64,000 bases of DNA. Source: Aurelia coerulea. Its lineage: Eukaryota; Cnidaria; Scyphozoa; Semaeostomeae; Ulmaridae. The stretch lies in contig CM076952.1 in the NCBI GenBank assembly GCA_039566865.1, positions 15,396,501 through 15,460,500 of the forward strand. The letters are read 5' to 3'. A model generated the notes under the pieces. That model had not been told where the DNA came from. It made no database searches and worked only from the letters and a program-made list of their open reading frames with translations. A program made the position numbers and the translations under genes. Shown in pieces: positions 22,301 through 32,616 of this stretch; position 1 is the stretch's first letter; every line of letters starts with the position of its first letter.

Positions 22301-24010
22301 AGTTTCCTTGTCTTTCTGTTCTAACTGTCCAATTTCAAAGTGAAGATCCTTTTGTTCTTGATTCACTATACTGACTCCAGGGTCTTTAAAATCTTCTTCA
22401 AAAGCTTGTAACTGACCCAACTTTGTACCCTTGAACAATTTAATACTTTTATCACCAGGATTAACAATCTGAACCGGGACTGACTGATCTTCAGGCCTAA
22501 CAATCACTCTGGCAACAATTACGCCTTTATTTGCAAACTCTACATTTGGTTCCAAAATTCCATCCGATATGCTTGGGTTACTCAACTTAGCCCTACATAT
22601 AACCTCATGCTTTCCTGGAACAACAACATCTTCACAAAGAGCAACATCAGGATCAAGCAAACTTGAATCATACAAAAACAATCCAATTTCCCTTCCATTG
22701 ACAAATGACATCTTCTTTTCCTTCACAAAAAGAGTTATTTCATGATCAATCAACCAATTCAATCCCAACAAAATATCTTGCGACATTCTATCAACAACAT
22801 AAAACTCCACATCAAATTCATGACCTGAGCAAACAAGCTTCATATTCGTTTTTCCAAGAATACCAAGTGGCATATTGTTTGCAGCTTCAGCCACTATATC
22901 AGAGGGCTCCAGTTGCTCACTGATCTTGATCTCATTCCATTTGGCTTGGCTCATTAAACAAATTGACGCCCCTGTATCAATCACACAAAGAACAGAGTTT
23001 TTATTTATTTCCGCTTCCATCACCAAAGTTTGTCTTTTGTTAGCTGCAACAACAGATGACAGCTTTGCTCTAGCTTCAGTTGTTTTGCCTGCAACATTTT
23101 TCGAAACATTCCCTTCAACCTGAGGACTCAAATTACTCTGACAATTCCTTGCAATGTGCCCATCTTTACCACAACGATAACAAACAAAACTCTTTTCCTT
23201 TGCACCATCACCACTAGCAGCAACTCTCTGACTAGCAAAACAATCTTTAGCCACATGACCTGGACGTTTACAGAAGAAACAAACAACGTTCTGTCCAGTA
23301 TTCCTCTTGGACACAAAATAACCTTTGTTGCTAGTTGCACAACTTTTAGCAAGATGACCCATTTTACCACAAGCATAACATTTCTTATTTGCAACATTTG
23401 CCACAAAACCAACTTGATTTCTTCCCTTCAGAACACCAACAGTGGTCCTTGCAGCCTCAAAACGCCTGGCAACTCCTATAGCCTCATCCAAAGTGTTTTT
23501 GGGCTCCTGCAACAACTTGCTTTGAATACTTAGGTCTCTTAGGCCCACAATAAATTGATCTAACAAACGATTTTCAAATTCTTCCCCTTGAAAATTGCAC
23601 TTTGCAGCATGCTCCTTCAAACTAACGGCAAAATGGTCAACACTTTCACCTGGATCTTGTACCCTTTTTGCAAAATTATATCTTTTCTCCGTAACTGTCG
23701 TGTTTTTCTCAAACTTCTGCACCAAAACCTTTCCCCAAGCTGCAAAACCTCCGTCGCCATCTTGCATATTAATCGACTCAGCAACTCTGAACGCATCCTC
23801 GCTCAGATTAAACAACAAAGCTAAACGTTTCTTCTTATCCTCTTTCAAGTCAATAGCTTCATAATACAGCAATGTTTTTCTCCAAAATAAATCAAAATCG
23901 TCTCCCAACTTAAACTTTTCTGGTCTACGAAAAATCGATTGCAAATTCGTAGCACGATCTTGTTGTGCAGCTCCATCAGCTTGGCCTGCATCCTGTTGTG
24001 GCGGAGGCAT
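19391..24010 (-). CDS. Gypsy gag-pol polyprotein (1539 aa), intact
   Basis: A gag region (about 1-200) is followed by three CCHC zinc knuckles at about 211-224, 244-257 and 277-290 (for example CYACGKMGHLAKSC). The aspartic protease has DTGAS at 345-349. The reverse transcriptase spans about 605-790, with RKKDGSWRFCIDFRKVN, FSTLDLTSGYWQVPV, KLPFGMSNAVPTFQRLM and catalytic YLDD at 759-762. RNase H follows (LYTDASDVGVGSILAQ near 900, then YSDHRALQWL). The integrase has an HHCC finger (HSICGHMG ... CKVCDTC), a DDE core (VGIDIVGP, LTDQGTNFES, PYHPQTDGLCERFNGTL) and a GPF module (KFIGPFEIVS) near the end. Gag and pol share one frame, so no frameshift is needed. The start ATG lies about 45 bp downstream (element sense) of the primer site. 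No key residue appears lost. Confidence 0.95.
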   Translation of the reverse strand: MPPPQQDAGQADGAAQQDRATNLQSIFRRPEKFKLGDDFDLFWRKTLLYYEAIDLKEDKKKRLALLFNLSEDAFRVAESINMQDGDGGFAAWGKVLVQKFEKNTTVTEKRYNFAKRVQDPGESVDHFAVSLKEHAAKCNFQGEEFENRLLDQFIVGLRDLSIQSKLLQEPKNTLDEAIGVARRFEAARTTVGVLKGRNQVGFVANVANKKCYACGKMGHLAKSCATSNKGYFVSKRNTGQNVVCFFCKRPGHVAKDCFASQRVAASGDGAKEKSFVCYRCGKDGHIARNCQSNLSPQVEGNVSKNVAGKTTEARAKLSSVVAANKRQTLVMEAEINKNSVLCVIDTGASICLMSQAKWNEIKISEQLEPSDIVAEAANNMPLGILGKTNMKLVCSGHEFDVEFYVVDRMSQDILLGLNWLIDHEITLFVKEKKMSFVNGREIGLFLYDSSLLDPDVALCEDVVVPGKHEVICRAKLSNPSISDGILEPNVEFANKGVIVARVIVRPEDQSVPVQIVNPGDKSIKLFKGTKLGQLQAFEEDFKDPGVSIVNQEQKDLHFEIGQLEQKDKETLQAFLHDQQDIFASTVKEIGTTHVTEHVVDTADSRPIKQLPRRLPQALKPVVDKQVSEMLEAGVIRPSNSPWASPIVLVRKKDGSWRFCIDFRKVNDQTVKDAYPLPQVNDIVDSLNGQKYFSTLDLTSGYWQVPVEKESIPKTAFVIPGGGHFEFLKLPFGMSNAVPTFQRLMATVLQGLLGTKCLVYLDDVLVFGSSLEEHMVNLQDVFEAIRKAGLKLNPKKCVFAKTKVKFLGYELSGEGLAPDSEKVSAIKEFPKPVDVSSLRTFLGMMGYYRRFVGEFSEVAAPLHRLLQKDVKFMWDENCQKAFDELKRSLISAPVMAFPRYDREFVLYTDASDVGVGSILAQKDDSGVEKTVAFASRAFSGSEKNWTTTEKEAFAVVWSLEHFNAYVYGHKVVVYSDHRALQWLRDIKNPSGKLARWILKLEEFDYTIVHRAGSLMAHADALSRAPVNGIKVVGMSAEELLDAQLFDEDLRTVFGWVTDGVRPDSISGDSQVLKILYNLYDNLLINDQGLLCRKWFDYNSEKIRIQIVVPEGMQKKVVAQAHSICGHMGVAKTFEQVQRNYYWPGFNKSVEVFCKVCDTCARNKVVPRPKFPMKPIEVISVPFHMVGIDIVGPLVRTKAGNRYILTLIDYFTKYTEAIPLPNQEAETVARALEEIFARHGLPSVILTDQGTNFESKIIKSICSLFGIEKRRTTPYHPQTDGLCERFNGTLKSLLRKRVNRDRDNWDEQIAAALLAYRSSIQATTGLSPFEMLYGREATLPLSVSRDENTLKPIQGPARYLSELKDRFSQLKDIVGVRQRTAQQKQKELYDMRNRVVSKKEFQAGDLVLLRNQRARGLDDKFIGPFEIVSTMDSSCLIRALDTQKLKTVHFNRLKPYFADIGKEAIVDDADNVELDDLSSDEEEFYIDTYVPPRVEEHAPEIRFIPDAQEEIVDADRERQERRNPERVRKPPERFGAWVSDF

Positions 24011-24055
24011 GTTTATTTACAGATTTACAAACAACACGATCAAATATCTTCAAAT

Positions 24056-24073
24056 ATCTCGGTAAGACCTCCA
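24056..24073 (-). other. Primer-binding site, tRNA-Gln-like
   Basis: The element strand reads TGGAGGTCTTACCGAGAT starting nine bases from the LTR. Its complement ends ...CTCGGTAAGACCTCCA, close to the 3' end of animal tRNA-Gln (CTCGGT-GGACC-TCCA pattern; the two middle bases differ as far as I recall the tRNA). Confidence 0.6.
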
Positions 24074-24082
24074 AAATTTTAT

Positions 24083-24343
24083 GTCACGAAGCGTGCCCAA
24101 ACGATCACGAGTAGCTCAATAGTAAACACGCATTCTTCGGCCATCTACATCTTCAATTTATCTCTCAACTCAACTCAAACTTCATCTCTACTTTCAACTC
24201 AATCACGTAATACTTCTCTACTCAAACTCTTCTCACAACAACTCACAATTCTACTTGCTACGCCCCCTTCTAATTCTCAAAATACATCAAGCATAACTTC
24301 CATGCTCCTTCACAGTCAATAACTTCACAGTCCACTTATTACA
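24083..24343 (-). repeat. 5' LTR of the gypsy element
   Basis: It has the same 261 bp length as the 3' LTR and differs at one noticed base. The promoter and polyadenylation signals should lie in it; I cannot pinpoint them. Confidence 0.9.
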
Positions 24344-24348
24344 CTAAC

Positions 24349-25136
24349 GTCACTAAAAACTTGAATTTTGAGCCTTATTATCATCTTAAGTTTGAACCAA
24401 CAAATTAGGCCCATCCGCCATTGGCTGGAGCATTCAGCTCTTCGTACGGTGTTGCTATGGTTTCCATATCGGACGTGACGTCAAGGGGAACAATTTCGTC
24501 CCAATTTTCAATGTGAAAGTCCACGAGTCGTAGTTACAGCGTCCATCATCCTATTAATATTACTACGAATTTGTAATCAGTCCAATTTGCAAATATCCAT
24601 CCAATAAAACAAACCTACACGAAAATTTCTTACCAAACGCGTCTAAATGAATGCTTGCACGTGCGTGCTAAGCAGCAATTACATGGTATGTTTCAGATTC
24701 ATGCAGCTCACTAAGATACAAATTTTTCTGATTTATCGGTGAAAATTTGTGAAGCATTTACTAAAGTTTAATTACATTCTCGTTCTCGTTTGCGTCTTTT
24801 TCACCCTGGGTCTACGTTCCACAGGGAATCGAGTCGAGCCCTTGATTGGCTACAGATGTGAATCTATCTAAGCAAAGGGCAATTCGAGTTGCCTTATTCA
24901 CTCCTCCCATCCCCTCCCCCCCCCCGCCCATCCCCCTGAGGGTGGAAAACAATACGTTACTGTACTTTGACAATTTTTATGATGCTAAAAGTTGCGTGTG
25001 ATTAATCGTGTACAGCATTAATGGCAAAATGCAATCCTTTCCTTTCGTAACAAGAATCGCCTCAAAGTCAAAGGCAATATTTTGGTCTTTATGTCAAACG
25101 AGAATGATACGCAAAAATCAAAAGCCATTACCCCTA
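24349..25136. other. No gene recognised
   Basis: Unique-looking AT-rich DNA with a poly-C stretch at about 24917-24927. The sequence left of 18901 continues here across the gypsy insertion (TTGCTAAC then GTCACTAAAAAC). Confidence 0.4.
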
Positions 25137-25151
25137 GTTTGCTTATAGTTC

Positions 25152-25368
25152 GTGCACGAAACTATTGGTGCATCTGTGTCAAATGAGATGTCATGTGAGA
25201 TTTACGATAACGCAAAATTACTTATGCAGAACCCTACAGAACGTTTCAATTGTTGCTATTCGTGGGCATCTAATTTGAGACAAGCAGTCACGAAGATAAC
25301 CTCTGTGCAGAATGATATGCATGAAGATGTTTTGGTTCAGTGTGATCTCGTGTCTTCCCCCAGTCAAT
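25152..25368 (+). CDS. Possible internal host exon, unknown function
   Basis: An open frame reads HETIGASVSNEMSCEIYDNA, then LLMQNPTERFNCCYSWASNL and VLVQCDLVSS. Its composition looks protein-like, and a possible splice acceptor (TTTGCTTATAG) lies at about 25140-25150. The right end of the frame runs into the small foldback at 25373-25550, so if real it ends before that. No domain is recognised and chance cannot be excluded. Confidence 0.25.
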
Positions 25369-25372
25369 GGCG

Positions 25373-25550
25373 CCATAGACCTTTTAGCTATTCAGGAAAG
25401 AATCAGAATCGAACAAACTTTTGCTACACTTTGTAGAATTTTCGAATGTGCACAATAGTGATAGAAGCTCTAACGCCACTCGATCGAACGTAACGTATAA
25501 AAATGCATAAAAATAACGTTCTCCTTTTAGAATAGCTAAAAGGTCTATTG
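25373..25550. mobile_element. Short foldback (MITE-like)
   Basis: CATAGACCTTTTAGCTATTC at 25374-25393 is matched inverted by GAATAGCTAAAAGGTCTATTG at 25530-25550. This gives 20 bp arms with a loop of about 140 bp. No clear target duplication is seen. Confidence 0.45.
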
Positions 25551-26063
25551 TTTGCTGGGATTCTGCACCTTTCTGTAGCTGTGTAGGAAGGGGATCCTTC
25601 TATCTTCGGTGATGCTGCGAGTGCTAGCCTCTGTGCAGGCCACCAGTTACATCATCCTCTAAAGTTGACTTATTTGCATAATGAGTACTATCAATAAGTG
25701 GCTAATGATTCGTTCGTTCTAGAAAACGATTGTTTTGACATAATTGAGCTGCTAATGAAGTCAAGAACGTGCCAATTCTGGGTAAATTTGTTGTTGCGTC
25801 AGGGTAAACATCTTGGTGATTTATCCATCTTATGGTGTCAAATCTGTCTAACATGAAATAAGCCGACGTCAAATGTTCCTATAGGATCGCGGGAAACTTC
25901 TGTCTTGTATGCGCTTTATGTGCGCTTTCTTTATTTCAGTGCCAATTAGCTGAGATAAAACGTTAATCAATTGCTTTAACGAGCGTGACGGAAGTGGGTT
26001 ACTTACTTACTTACTTTCTTTCTTTCTTTCTTTCTCACTGACTGACATCGAAGCCCCTTCTTA
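25551..26063. other. No gene; microsatellite
   Basis: A (TTAC)n tract followed by (TTTC)n lies at about 26000-26036 and then merges into a pyrimidine-rich stretch. Confidence 0.4.
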
Positions 26064-26312
26064 GATTACAAAGTGGACTTTGTAATCAAAAATGAAAATC
26101 AGACATGTAATCGTAAGCTGCTAATGGAGAAAATTTCAATAAATAAATCCAATATCGTTTCTTTGAGGTTAACTGCAGCACGTTTCAAACGCATAGAAGA
26201 TGAAATATCTGCGGATTTTTCAGAAGAAACGTTTACAAAGCAAAAGTATGCTAATCATGTATTGAAGCAACTAATCGATATGCCGCACAACACTGGACCA
26301 GACCACCTCTGA
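26063..26312 (+). CDS. Possible terminal host exon, unknown function
   Basis: A pyrimidine-rich tract (CTTTC repeats) ends in CCCCTTCTTAG at 26053-26063 and is followed by an open frame: YKVDFVIKNENQTCNRKLL, then ISADFSEETFTKQKYANHVL and a stop after MPHNTGPDHL. Acceptor-like context, over 80 open codons and helix-like composition suggest a last exon. No family is recognised. It could be chance; an expressed transcript would decide. Confidence 0.3.
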
Positions 26313-27969
26313 TGTGAGTGCAGTCATATTTTGTTGTGAAAAGAAAGACTAGACTTAATAACAGTCTTTGTAGTTTCGCTCTTTGGCGGAACTGACACCG
26401 CTGCAACTGCGGCTCGATTCCCTTAGCTTTCAAATATGGATCTGCCTCGTTATGATCAACATGACCCAGTATGAATGATTAACCTTTCCTTAACTGCTGC
26501 ACCATAGAATTAGCAACAAGTACTTAGAGGTATGCTTTGTCAAAACATCATTACAAGAAAATATTGCCACGTAAGGCAGTCTCAGAAGCAACAGCAACAA
26601 CATGAATTCAATAAAGTGAGATACGCAAAAGTTGAGGGCTTGTGGTGTATGGGTGTATGAGAGAACGCCGACAAACAAAACTGACGTCAGTTTTAGTTGA
26701 GGAGAGCTGGGTACCATTTGCTGGTACTGAAATTGACTGATATTGCGCCAATTATAAATTATTTCTTGCTGAACTACGACTAAACAATTCCAGTAATCGC
26801 TCATAGAAATTAACTTAAATCAACATGAAATTTAATGCTTAGAGTAAAGAAAACAATTGAAAATTCAACGAAAATGATATATTAACGGAAATTAGTGTTT
26901 AGAGCACATAGATATTGTAATGTAGAAACTGATTTCAGAACAATGCTGCTGGTACTAAACCAAAGTTGAACTGACTAGCATCTTGTGAGGGGTGCTGTGA
27001 AGCTTTTTAATCAAACTGTCTGAAGATTTTTAAGAAGCAAATGACATGACATTGACATTGACATCTGTTTAATTGCTCATTCAAATGAAAATTGACGTCG
27101 TTGTAAAGCAGATAAATCAAGGTTGAGCAAAAATTAGTGCCTAATGAATTTACGTCAATCTTCGAGGTTGATTTCACAGTCACAGCCCTTATTAGTTTAG
27201 ATTATCTATATTGCCAAAAAATTCAAAATAATGACAGATACCAATGTGAAAATCAGTTCACACCTACACTGATAAGTTGTGCACGCAGAACAAGCTTTTG
27301 GATTCAAAAGCGCAAAATCAAAAAATATTGACATAATTGTCGAAGTGAAAAGAATTAGGAATAGCAACAGAGTATTTCAGAAAACAAAGGCCAATGATGA
27401 TACTGAATCAATTTGATTAAAACATTTAAAAGTATAACCTACCTTCTTTCCAACGACATCCAGGTTGGGCTCACTTCATTGACGTTTTCATAAGTGTGGC
27501 CTATTTCATGCTTACTTTATCATTCTTAAAAATCTTAATTATACATCTAATGAAAATGAAATTTTCTACCTTCAGGTATCACTTTAAGTGTTTCTTGGTC
27601 TAAAATCTTTTGACAAAATCTGTTTCATAATTTTTACGGTAAGAAAGGTGTTGATTTTGCTCTTACATCTTGCTGCATTTGAAATCTGCCATACATTGGC
27701 CTACTAAAATATCCACAGAAATTTAAATGATTCAATCAATGTATCGAAGAATTCATACCATTAGAAAGAAGAAAAATTGTACTTTCAAGAGGTATGCTTT
27801 TTATTTACTTAAATTTCATCATTTTCAAAGATCTTCAGTCAAAGCTTCGTTGCGTTTTTTCTGAATCGTCCTGCACATGATACACAGTTGGAGATTTGGA
27901 ATGAACCGAATGCTGTGATTGATGTGATGGCAAGGTCGCAAAGGTCACACAAGGTCGAAACAAGGCCGA
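26313..27969. other. No gene recognised
   Basis: AT-rich DNA without long open frames, clear TIRs or tandem arrays that I could detect. Confidence 0.35.
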
Positions 27970-28141
27970 AACAAGGTCGCACTGACCTTTTAATGGTATC
28001 CCTGCCATTCTAACCTTTGGGCGTTTTTTCTTTTTGCTTTTGTTTTCAATTAGATTTTAACTTTTATATCCGTAATTAGATATCTCTTCTTTTTCTTCCA
28101 AATATTTTATAATAGACTTAGTTTTCATTTTGATGGTAAAT

Positions 28142-28173
<32 letters not shown>

Positions 28174-28188
28174 CATACATACATACAT
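27970..28188 (+). mobile_element. 3' end of a third CR1/jockey LINE copy with (ACAT)n tail
   Basis: GCACTGACCTTTTAATGGTA followed by CCCTGCCATTCTAACC matches the 3' UTR of the LINE at 4289-9228 (reverse complement near 4425-4465) and of the copy ending at 15263. The segment finishes TAAATTTTACATACATACAT with about 11 ACAT units (28145-28188). Only the last 220 bp are present, a severe 5' truncation typical of LINEs. Confidence 0.65.
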
Positions 28189-28693
28189 AAGCAAGTTCCT
28201 ATTGATTGATCAAAATGACCTCAAGTGTTTGTATTTATGCATTAGGTCATTTCAGTAACGGTGATTTCACTGCATTTCTATATACTTCAATAGTTTATGG
28301 CTGATCAAAGATCTAAAGAGTGTTTGGACATGTCATGATTCAGAGCACTGATACTGAAAATGTACCGCCCTAAATTTTGCTTATTACAGTCAGCTCTGGG
28401 GAATGCGCCAAAGAAATTGATATGATTCATGACAATTGTTTGTAAATGGTTGAGCCCAATCAATAAACATGCTGTTCCAATATCTAGCTATGCAACAATC
28501 TCCTCAAAATCACGAAGATTTATGACGTCGGAAATATTGTGGGCATTCTGAAATGCATGTTATTTACATTTATCTGTCCGCAACTAACTCACCTTTGAAG
28601 TAATAATAATACCTTATTCAATGTTAGTTTTACGATAGTGTGAGCACTAATATACACTAACATGAAGCAATTTTAGAGATTGCATTATGGAAC

Positions 28694-28981
28694 TTATTGA
28701 CTGCAAGCGTTGCAGGCGCTTTGATTGTTGAAAAACCAATCTTTTATGAGAATTTTGAATTGATATGCATTTTTGGATGACTTTATTTCATTTGGAAGAG
28801 AATTCCAAACCTTTGGACCCAAAAAGCTAATCGATTTTATGCCAGAATTTGTACTTTTGACTTTAGGAACAACTAGAATGTCATTTCTTCGAAGATTATA
28901 GCTGGTTGATTTTGGGAGAAAATAGTCTTTCATAAATGCTGGATTTAAGTTGTGCAAAGTTTTGTAAATTTCAAGTGCCAA
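28694..28981 (-). pseudogene. LINE C-terminal fragment
   Basis: LEIYKTLHNLNPAFMKDYF, then YNLRRNDILVVPKVKS, FLGPKVWNSLPNEIKSS and FKILIKDWFFNN form the usual LINE ORF2 ending. It is separated from the polymerase frame by a frameshift just before 28981. Confidence 0.75.
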
Positions 28982-28985
28982 TAGC

Positions 28986-30263
28986 CTAATAGAATGAATA
29001 TGAATTGTAGTAGATTCGGCCTTGATTAGAGATTGCTTTATGATGAAGCATAATCTGAGAGTAATAATCGTAGGGCCATCTCGTTGACTTTCTCGATTTT
29101 CTTTTGGCTTTTGAATTACTGCAAAATAACCAGATAAGGGGACAGTAATTGAAGTGACATGGAAAGAACGAATTCACGATTACTTGTCTCTCTTTGTTAC
29201 CCATGAATCTAGCTGGTCTTTTGATTGCGTTTAGCTGCATGGCAGCTTTTTTACAGATATTATCGATATGTGAGTCAAATTTTAGTTGTTGGTCAATTTG
29301 AATTCCAAGTAGAGTTACTGCATTACTCTCGTTTGTTTTGAAATTATTGTTTATTTGAAATTCTTTAATTTGGTTATCGTTTTTGCCAACAATCATTGAT
29401 TGAAGTTTAGATGGGTTGGCTGTCATATTATTTGAATTGAACCAGTCAATGCATTTATTGGTGTTAATTTCCACTAATCTATAGAGATCATCAGCATTCT
29501 CAGCAGAAATCGAAATTGTGTTATCATCTGCGAAATTACATAGGGAACCCTCCTGGATGAACAGAAAGATATCATTATTAAAGAGGTTGAAGAGCAATGG
29601 TCCAAGTATTGAACCTTGAGGTACTCCTTGACTAAGTGGCCCCCATGAACTAAAGTACCCATTTACCTTCACCATTTGTTTTCTGTTTGTGAGATAGCTT
29701 CTTAATAATTTGACTGAATTTATACCAACTCCATAAGCATCCAATTTGGCAATTAGTAGATTTATGGGGAGGCTGTCAAAGGCTTTGGATAAATCAATGA
29801 GTACAGCTGCAATGAGTTTGTTAGCTTCCAGACTAGTTTTCCATTCTTCTATTAATCTTATTAAAGCATGCTGGGATGAAAAATGTTTTCTGTAGGCACA
29901 TAAGAAATTGGAGAAGTTCCTGTTGAGAAATGAAGATAGTTGGAGCTCTATTGCCTTTTCAAAGATTTTAGAGAGAGCTGTTAGAACACTAATTGGTCGA
30001 TAATTCTCTTTGTTGAAAGGATCTTTCTTTTTGTATACAGGAGAAACAACTGCCATTTTCATCAAACTGGGAAATGTTCCTTGAACGATGCATTTGTTTA
30101 AAATATTTACCAAAGGCCCTGAAATGATGTCCACTGAGAGGTTTAAGAATTTAGCACTTATCATATCATGGCCACAAGCTTTTTCGTGGTCAAGATTTAG
30201 GATAATTTCTTTTAACCTTTCTTTAGTAATAGGTTGGAATTCAAAAGGCATCTTGTGTTTCAA
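28986..30263 (-). pseudogene. LINE reverse transcriptase (second family)
   Basis: RT motifs in order: LNLDHEKACGHDMISAKFL, KENYRPISVLTALSKIFEKA, a QHALIRLIEEW block, AVLIDLSKAFDSLPINLL, SQGVPQGSILGPLLFNLF and the catalytic box as FADD in SLCNFADDNTISISAEN. The thumb region with VTLLGIQIDQQLKFDSHI follows. F at the first position of the YADD box is found in working members of some families, so it is not proof of death. The frame is lost after YCPLIWLFCSNSKAKRKS. The AYRKHFSSQHAL segment replaces the more usual AYR-G-S-QHAL. Confidence 0.85.
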
Positions 30264-30271
30264 GTTGTTTT

Positions 30272-30676
30272 TTATGCTAGTATGTTTTCAAACATCTTAA
30301 TGATTTGGTGCAGAGATGGATTGGGATCCTCTTTTGTGTTGATTTGATCTGTGTTCTGGCCAACACTGATGAAGTATTTGTTCATGATTTCAGTGATGTT
30401 TTTTGGGTCAGTGATTAGCGAATCATTCTCTGACAGACAGATGTCTGAATCACCATGATTTTTTCCAAACAAGTATGGTTTTATCTTTTTCCAAAAAAAT
30501 TTTGAGGCTAAAGTTCCATTTTGACAAATTTTTCTGAAGTAATCTGATTTAAATCTTCGTCTTAAATTAGCACAATGATTTATTTGCTTTTTGTATTTTT
30601 CAAAGTTGCTTTGTGTACTGTTTTTGCTGTATTTTTTCTTGAGTTTTGTTCTAAGTTTAATTGCCTTCCGGTGCAC
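30272..30676 (-). pseudogene. LINE region between endonuclease and reverse transcriptase
   Basis: A lysine-rich helical segment with RRRFKSDYFRKICQN and SKFFWKKIKPYLFG ends in DPNPSLHQIIKMFENILA, just before the polymerase frame. It is typical linker sequence of CR1-like ORF2. A frameshift separates it from both neighbours. Confidence 0.6.
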
Positions 30677-30940
30677 AGTTGATAGGGGTTATTTTCTGAA
30701 GTACATGCTTCTACTTGGATGACGAAGATATATATTTTCTGGCCAAAAGTAGAGGCAAGTTTTAAAATCACCAAAGTTAAATGAATAGATTAATCTTCTA
30801 ACTTCTTTTCTATTGGCTGGCATAATAAATGAAATGTTGAAGTTGTTTCCATAAATTTGACAGCTTAACAGGGAAGTGTCAGCAAGTATGTCTCTTGGGG
30901 TTTCAAAGAATGCATTGATGATCAGCATCAAAATTCATGG

Positions 30941-31600
30941 ATGATTATCAAATTTTTACGTCTTGTTTGCTTTGAGATCAAAAGAACTTTAATCGGATAC
31001 TGAGTGCTGGATCTCCACCCTATCTCACCTGGGAGTTTTGAAGCGGTGAATACCTGGAGGGGAAGAGGGTTGATACCACCCCCTTCTTTTTCTCTACTGT
31101 TCCTCTTTCTCTCTAGTTAAGATCTTTACACTTGGCAACTAGATTGACTTTGGTAAAAACAATCAAAATCACGTGATTTGATGAAATTAACTCTATTGTT
31201 CTTTTTACTATAACAAGAAGAAGATATCGAGTTATGATTCTCATGATTATTGGTATTATGATTATCAAAATGAAATGAGGCACTAAATCGAATTTTTTCT
31301 TTCAAACTGAGTTGGATATCATAAATACATGTGTAAGCATACTTTGGCAGATATTTGAGATTAATTTCTGCAACAATTTAAAAAAGTATGCAAATTTGTT
31401 GACTACAAAGTAAAACATCGGGTGCAGTTACGATGCTATATTTGGACTCTTGAAATTTTCAACGTTCGATACAGTATAAATATAAAGTCAAAGTAGTGGA
31501 ATCTTAGAATCCTGCGTTGCATATTTTAGCATTGGCAAATAGGGTTCAACTATTCATAAACTTGAAAGCAGACTACACTCCATTTTACCTTTTTTAACTA
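30941..31600. other. No gene recognised
   Basis: AT-rich DNA without recognisable coding or repeat structure up to the foldback element. Confidence 0.35.
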
Positions 31601-32606
31601 GAGTGGTGTCGCCCATTATGCCCATGTCGTCGTGAAGTTCCGAGTTAGATCCAAAAAGAGCAATTAATGAAAAAACCAAATAGCCAGATTATATCACCAA
31701 CTAATGGAGAAAAAGATCACAGAGTACTGATTTTTTGCGTAAACTCTTTATACTGATTTTAGAAGATTTTAAAGAAGGGGGTAAAACGTCGTTTTCTTCT
31801 AGCGTCGCCCATTATGGCCGCAGGAGAAACAATGAACACTACTCTCCGGTAAAAAGTTTTAATAAGAAAAACAGCTTTACTTACTGCTCTTTGTTTATCA
31901 TTTGGTACTTTAAACCCAAAAAATATCAATAAGAATTAACCTAAACTTCGATATTTGGCAATTGAAATACATGCTTCGAGTTGTTCTAAATCCTGCCTTA
32001 TCTCTTGTGCATGGATGGATGAGTTTTGGCATAGTTTCTAATATTAAAAATGGACTGGGTTTCGATGATTTTCCAAGTCAGTAAGTAAGATTTTAACCCA
32101 AATTTTTTTTTTTTAATAAATGTACAATTTCAATATTTAGAAGCGATTGGAAACTTCTCTGGTAAACTGATGGGCATAATGGGCGACGAAAATAGCAATT
32201 AGCAGCACTCAGACTTCATAACCTTCAATCTGAATCAGAATTCACTTTGCTTTGGTTTCATTGTAGATTTCCTCTCAAGAGACAGGACTTCTGAAAAATC
32301 AAAGCATATTTGAAAGATCTACAACTGCAAAGTGCCGAGCGAACGAAAAAGAAGGAAGGAATGTAAATAGAATCATGAAATTTGCAATACTTGAAAGAAT
32401 CAATAAGAGATATGCTCAAACTATCTCGTCGGGTTTCAATACAAATGAACTGAAACTTAAGTGAAGGTCAAATCATGATGAAACAGATGTCAACGAAGAT
32501 TTTCCGCGCAATTGCAATTTTATTACTAGTCGTGAGTCCCCTGAAATTTAATTTCTCTTGCTAGCCGGCCATAATGGGCGACCGGCCATAATGGGCGACG
32601 CTACTC
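31601..32606. mobile_element. Foldback GTCGCCCATTATG element, copy B
   Basis: It starts GAGTGGTGTCGCCCATTATG and ends with the same tandem CCATAATGGGCGAC motif as copy A. It matches 15607-16636 along its whole length at high similarity but lacks the extra outer left arm of copy A. Here too GTCGCCCATTATGGCC occurs internally at about 31805 and inverted at 32170. The left flank has TA; the right flank is CA, so the duplication is not perfect. Confidence 0.62.
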
Positions 32607-32616
32607 CATGTTTCGA

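Larger units (their letters stand above)
18906..24343 (-). mobile_element. Complete Ty3/gypsy LTR retrotransposon, apparently young
   Basis: All structural parts can be read: two 261 bp LTRs, a 5 bp target duplication CTAAC at 18901-18905 and 24344-24348, a primer-binding site next to the 5' LTR, a polypurine tract next to the 3' LTR, and one uninterrupted 1539-codon gag-pol frame. The LTRs differ at only one base that I noticed (CTACTCTAAC versus CTACTCAAAC). No envelope frame lies between the end of pol (19391) and the 3' LTR. Intact coding and near-identical LTRs argue for recent insertion and possible present-day activity. Confidence 0.93.
28600..30940 (-). mobile_element. Second LINE family (CR1/L2-like), 5' truncated
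   Basis: The sense strand ends with GAATAAGGTATTATTATTAC (about 28600-28620), a common end for CR1/L2-like elements. Coding runs from about 30931 down to 28694 in several frames. Frames upstream of the polymerase (30272-30676, 30689-30931) contain the linker between endonuclease and RT (for example ASKFFWKKIKPYLFG). The endonuclease proper is missing, so the element is 5' truncated as well as frameshifted. Confidence 0.8.

Noticed and set aside
23128..23533. Open frames on both strands overlapping the gypsy zinc-knuckle region
   Set aside because: Shadows of the 1539-codon gag-pol frame; no independent motif.
25373..25550. tRNA or structural RNA gene suggested by the inverted arms
   Set aside because: Arms of 20 bp with a loop of about 140 bp do not fit a tRNA cloverleaf; no A/B boxes were seen.
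28140..28190. Regular 4-bp repeats as an independent satellite or CRISPR-like array
   Set aside because: The ACAT tract is the 3' tail of a LINE copy; no spacer-repeat structure of CRISPR type exists anywhere in this eukaryotic window.
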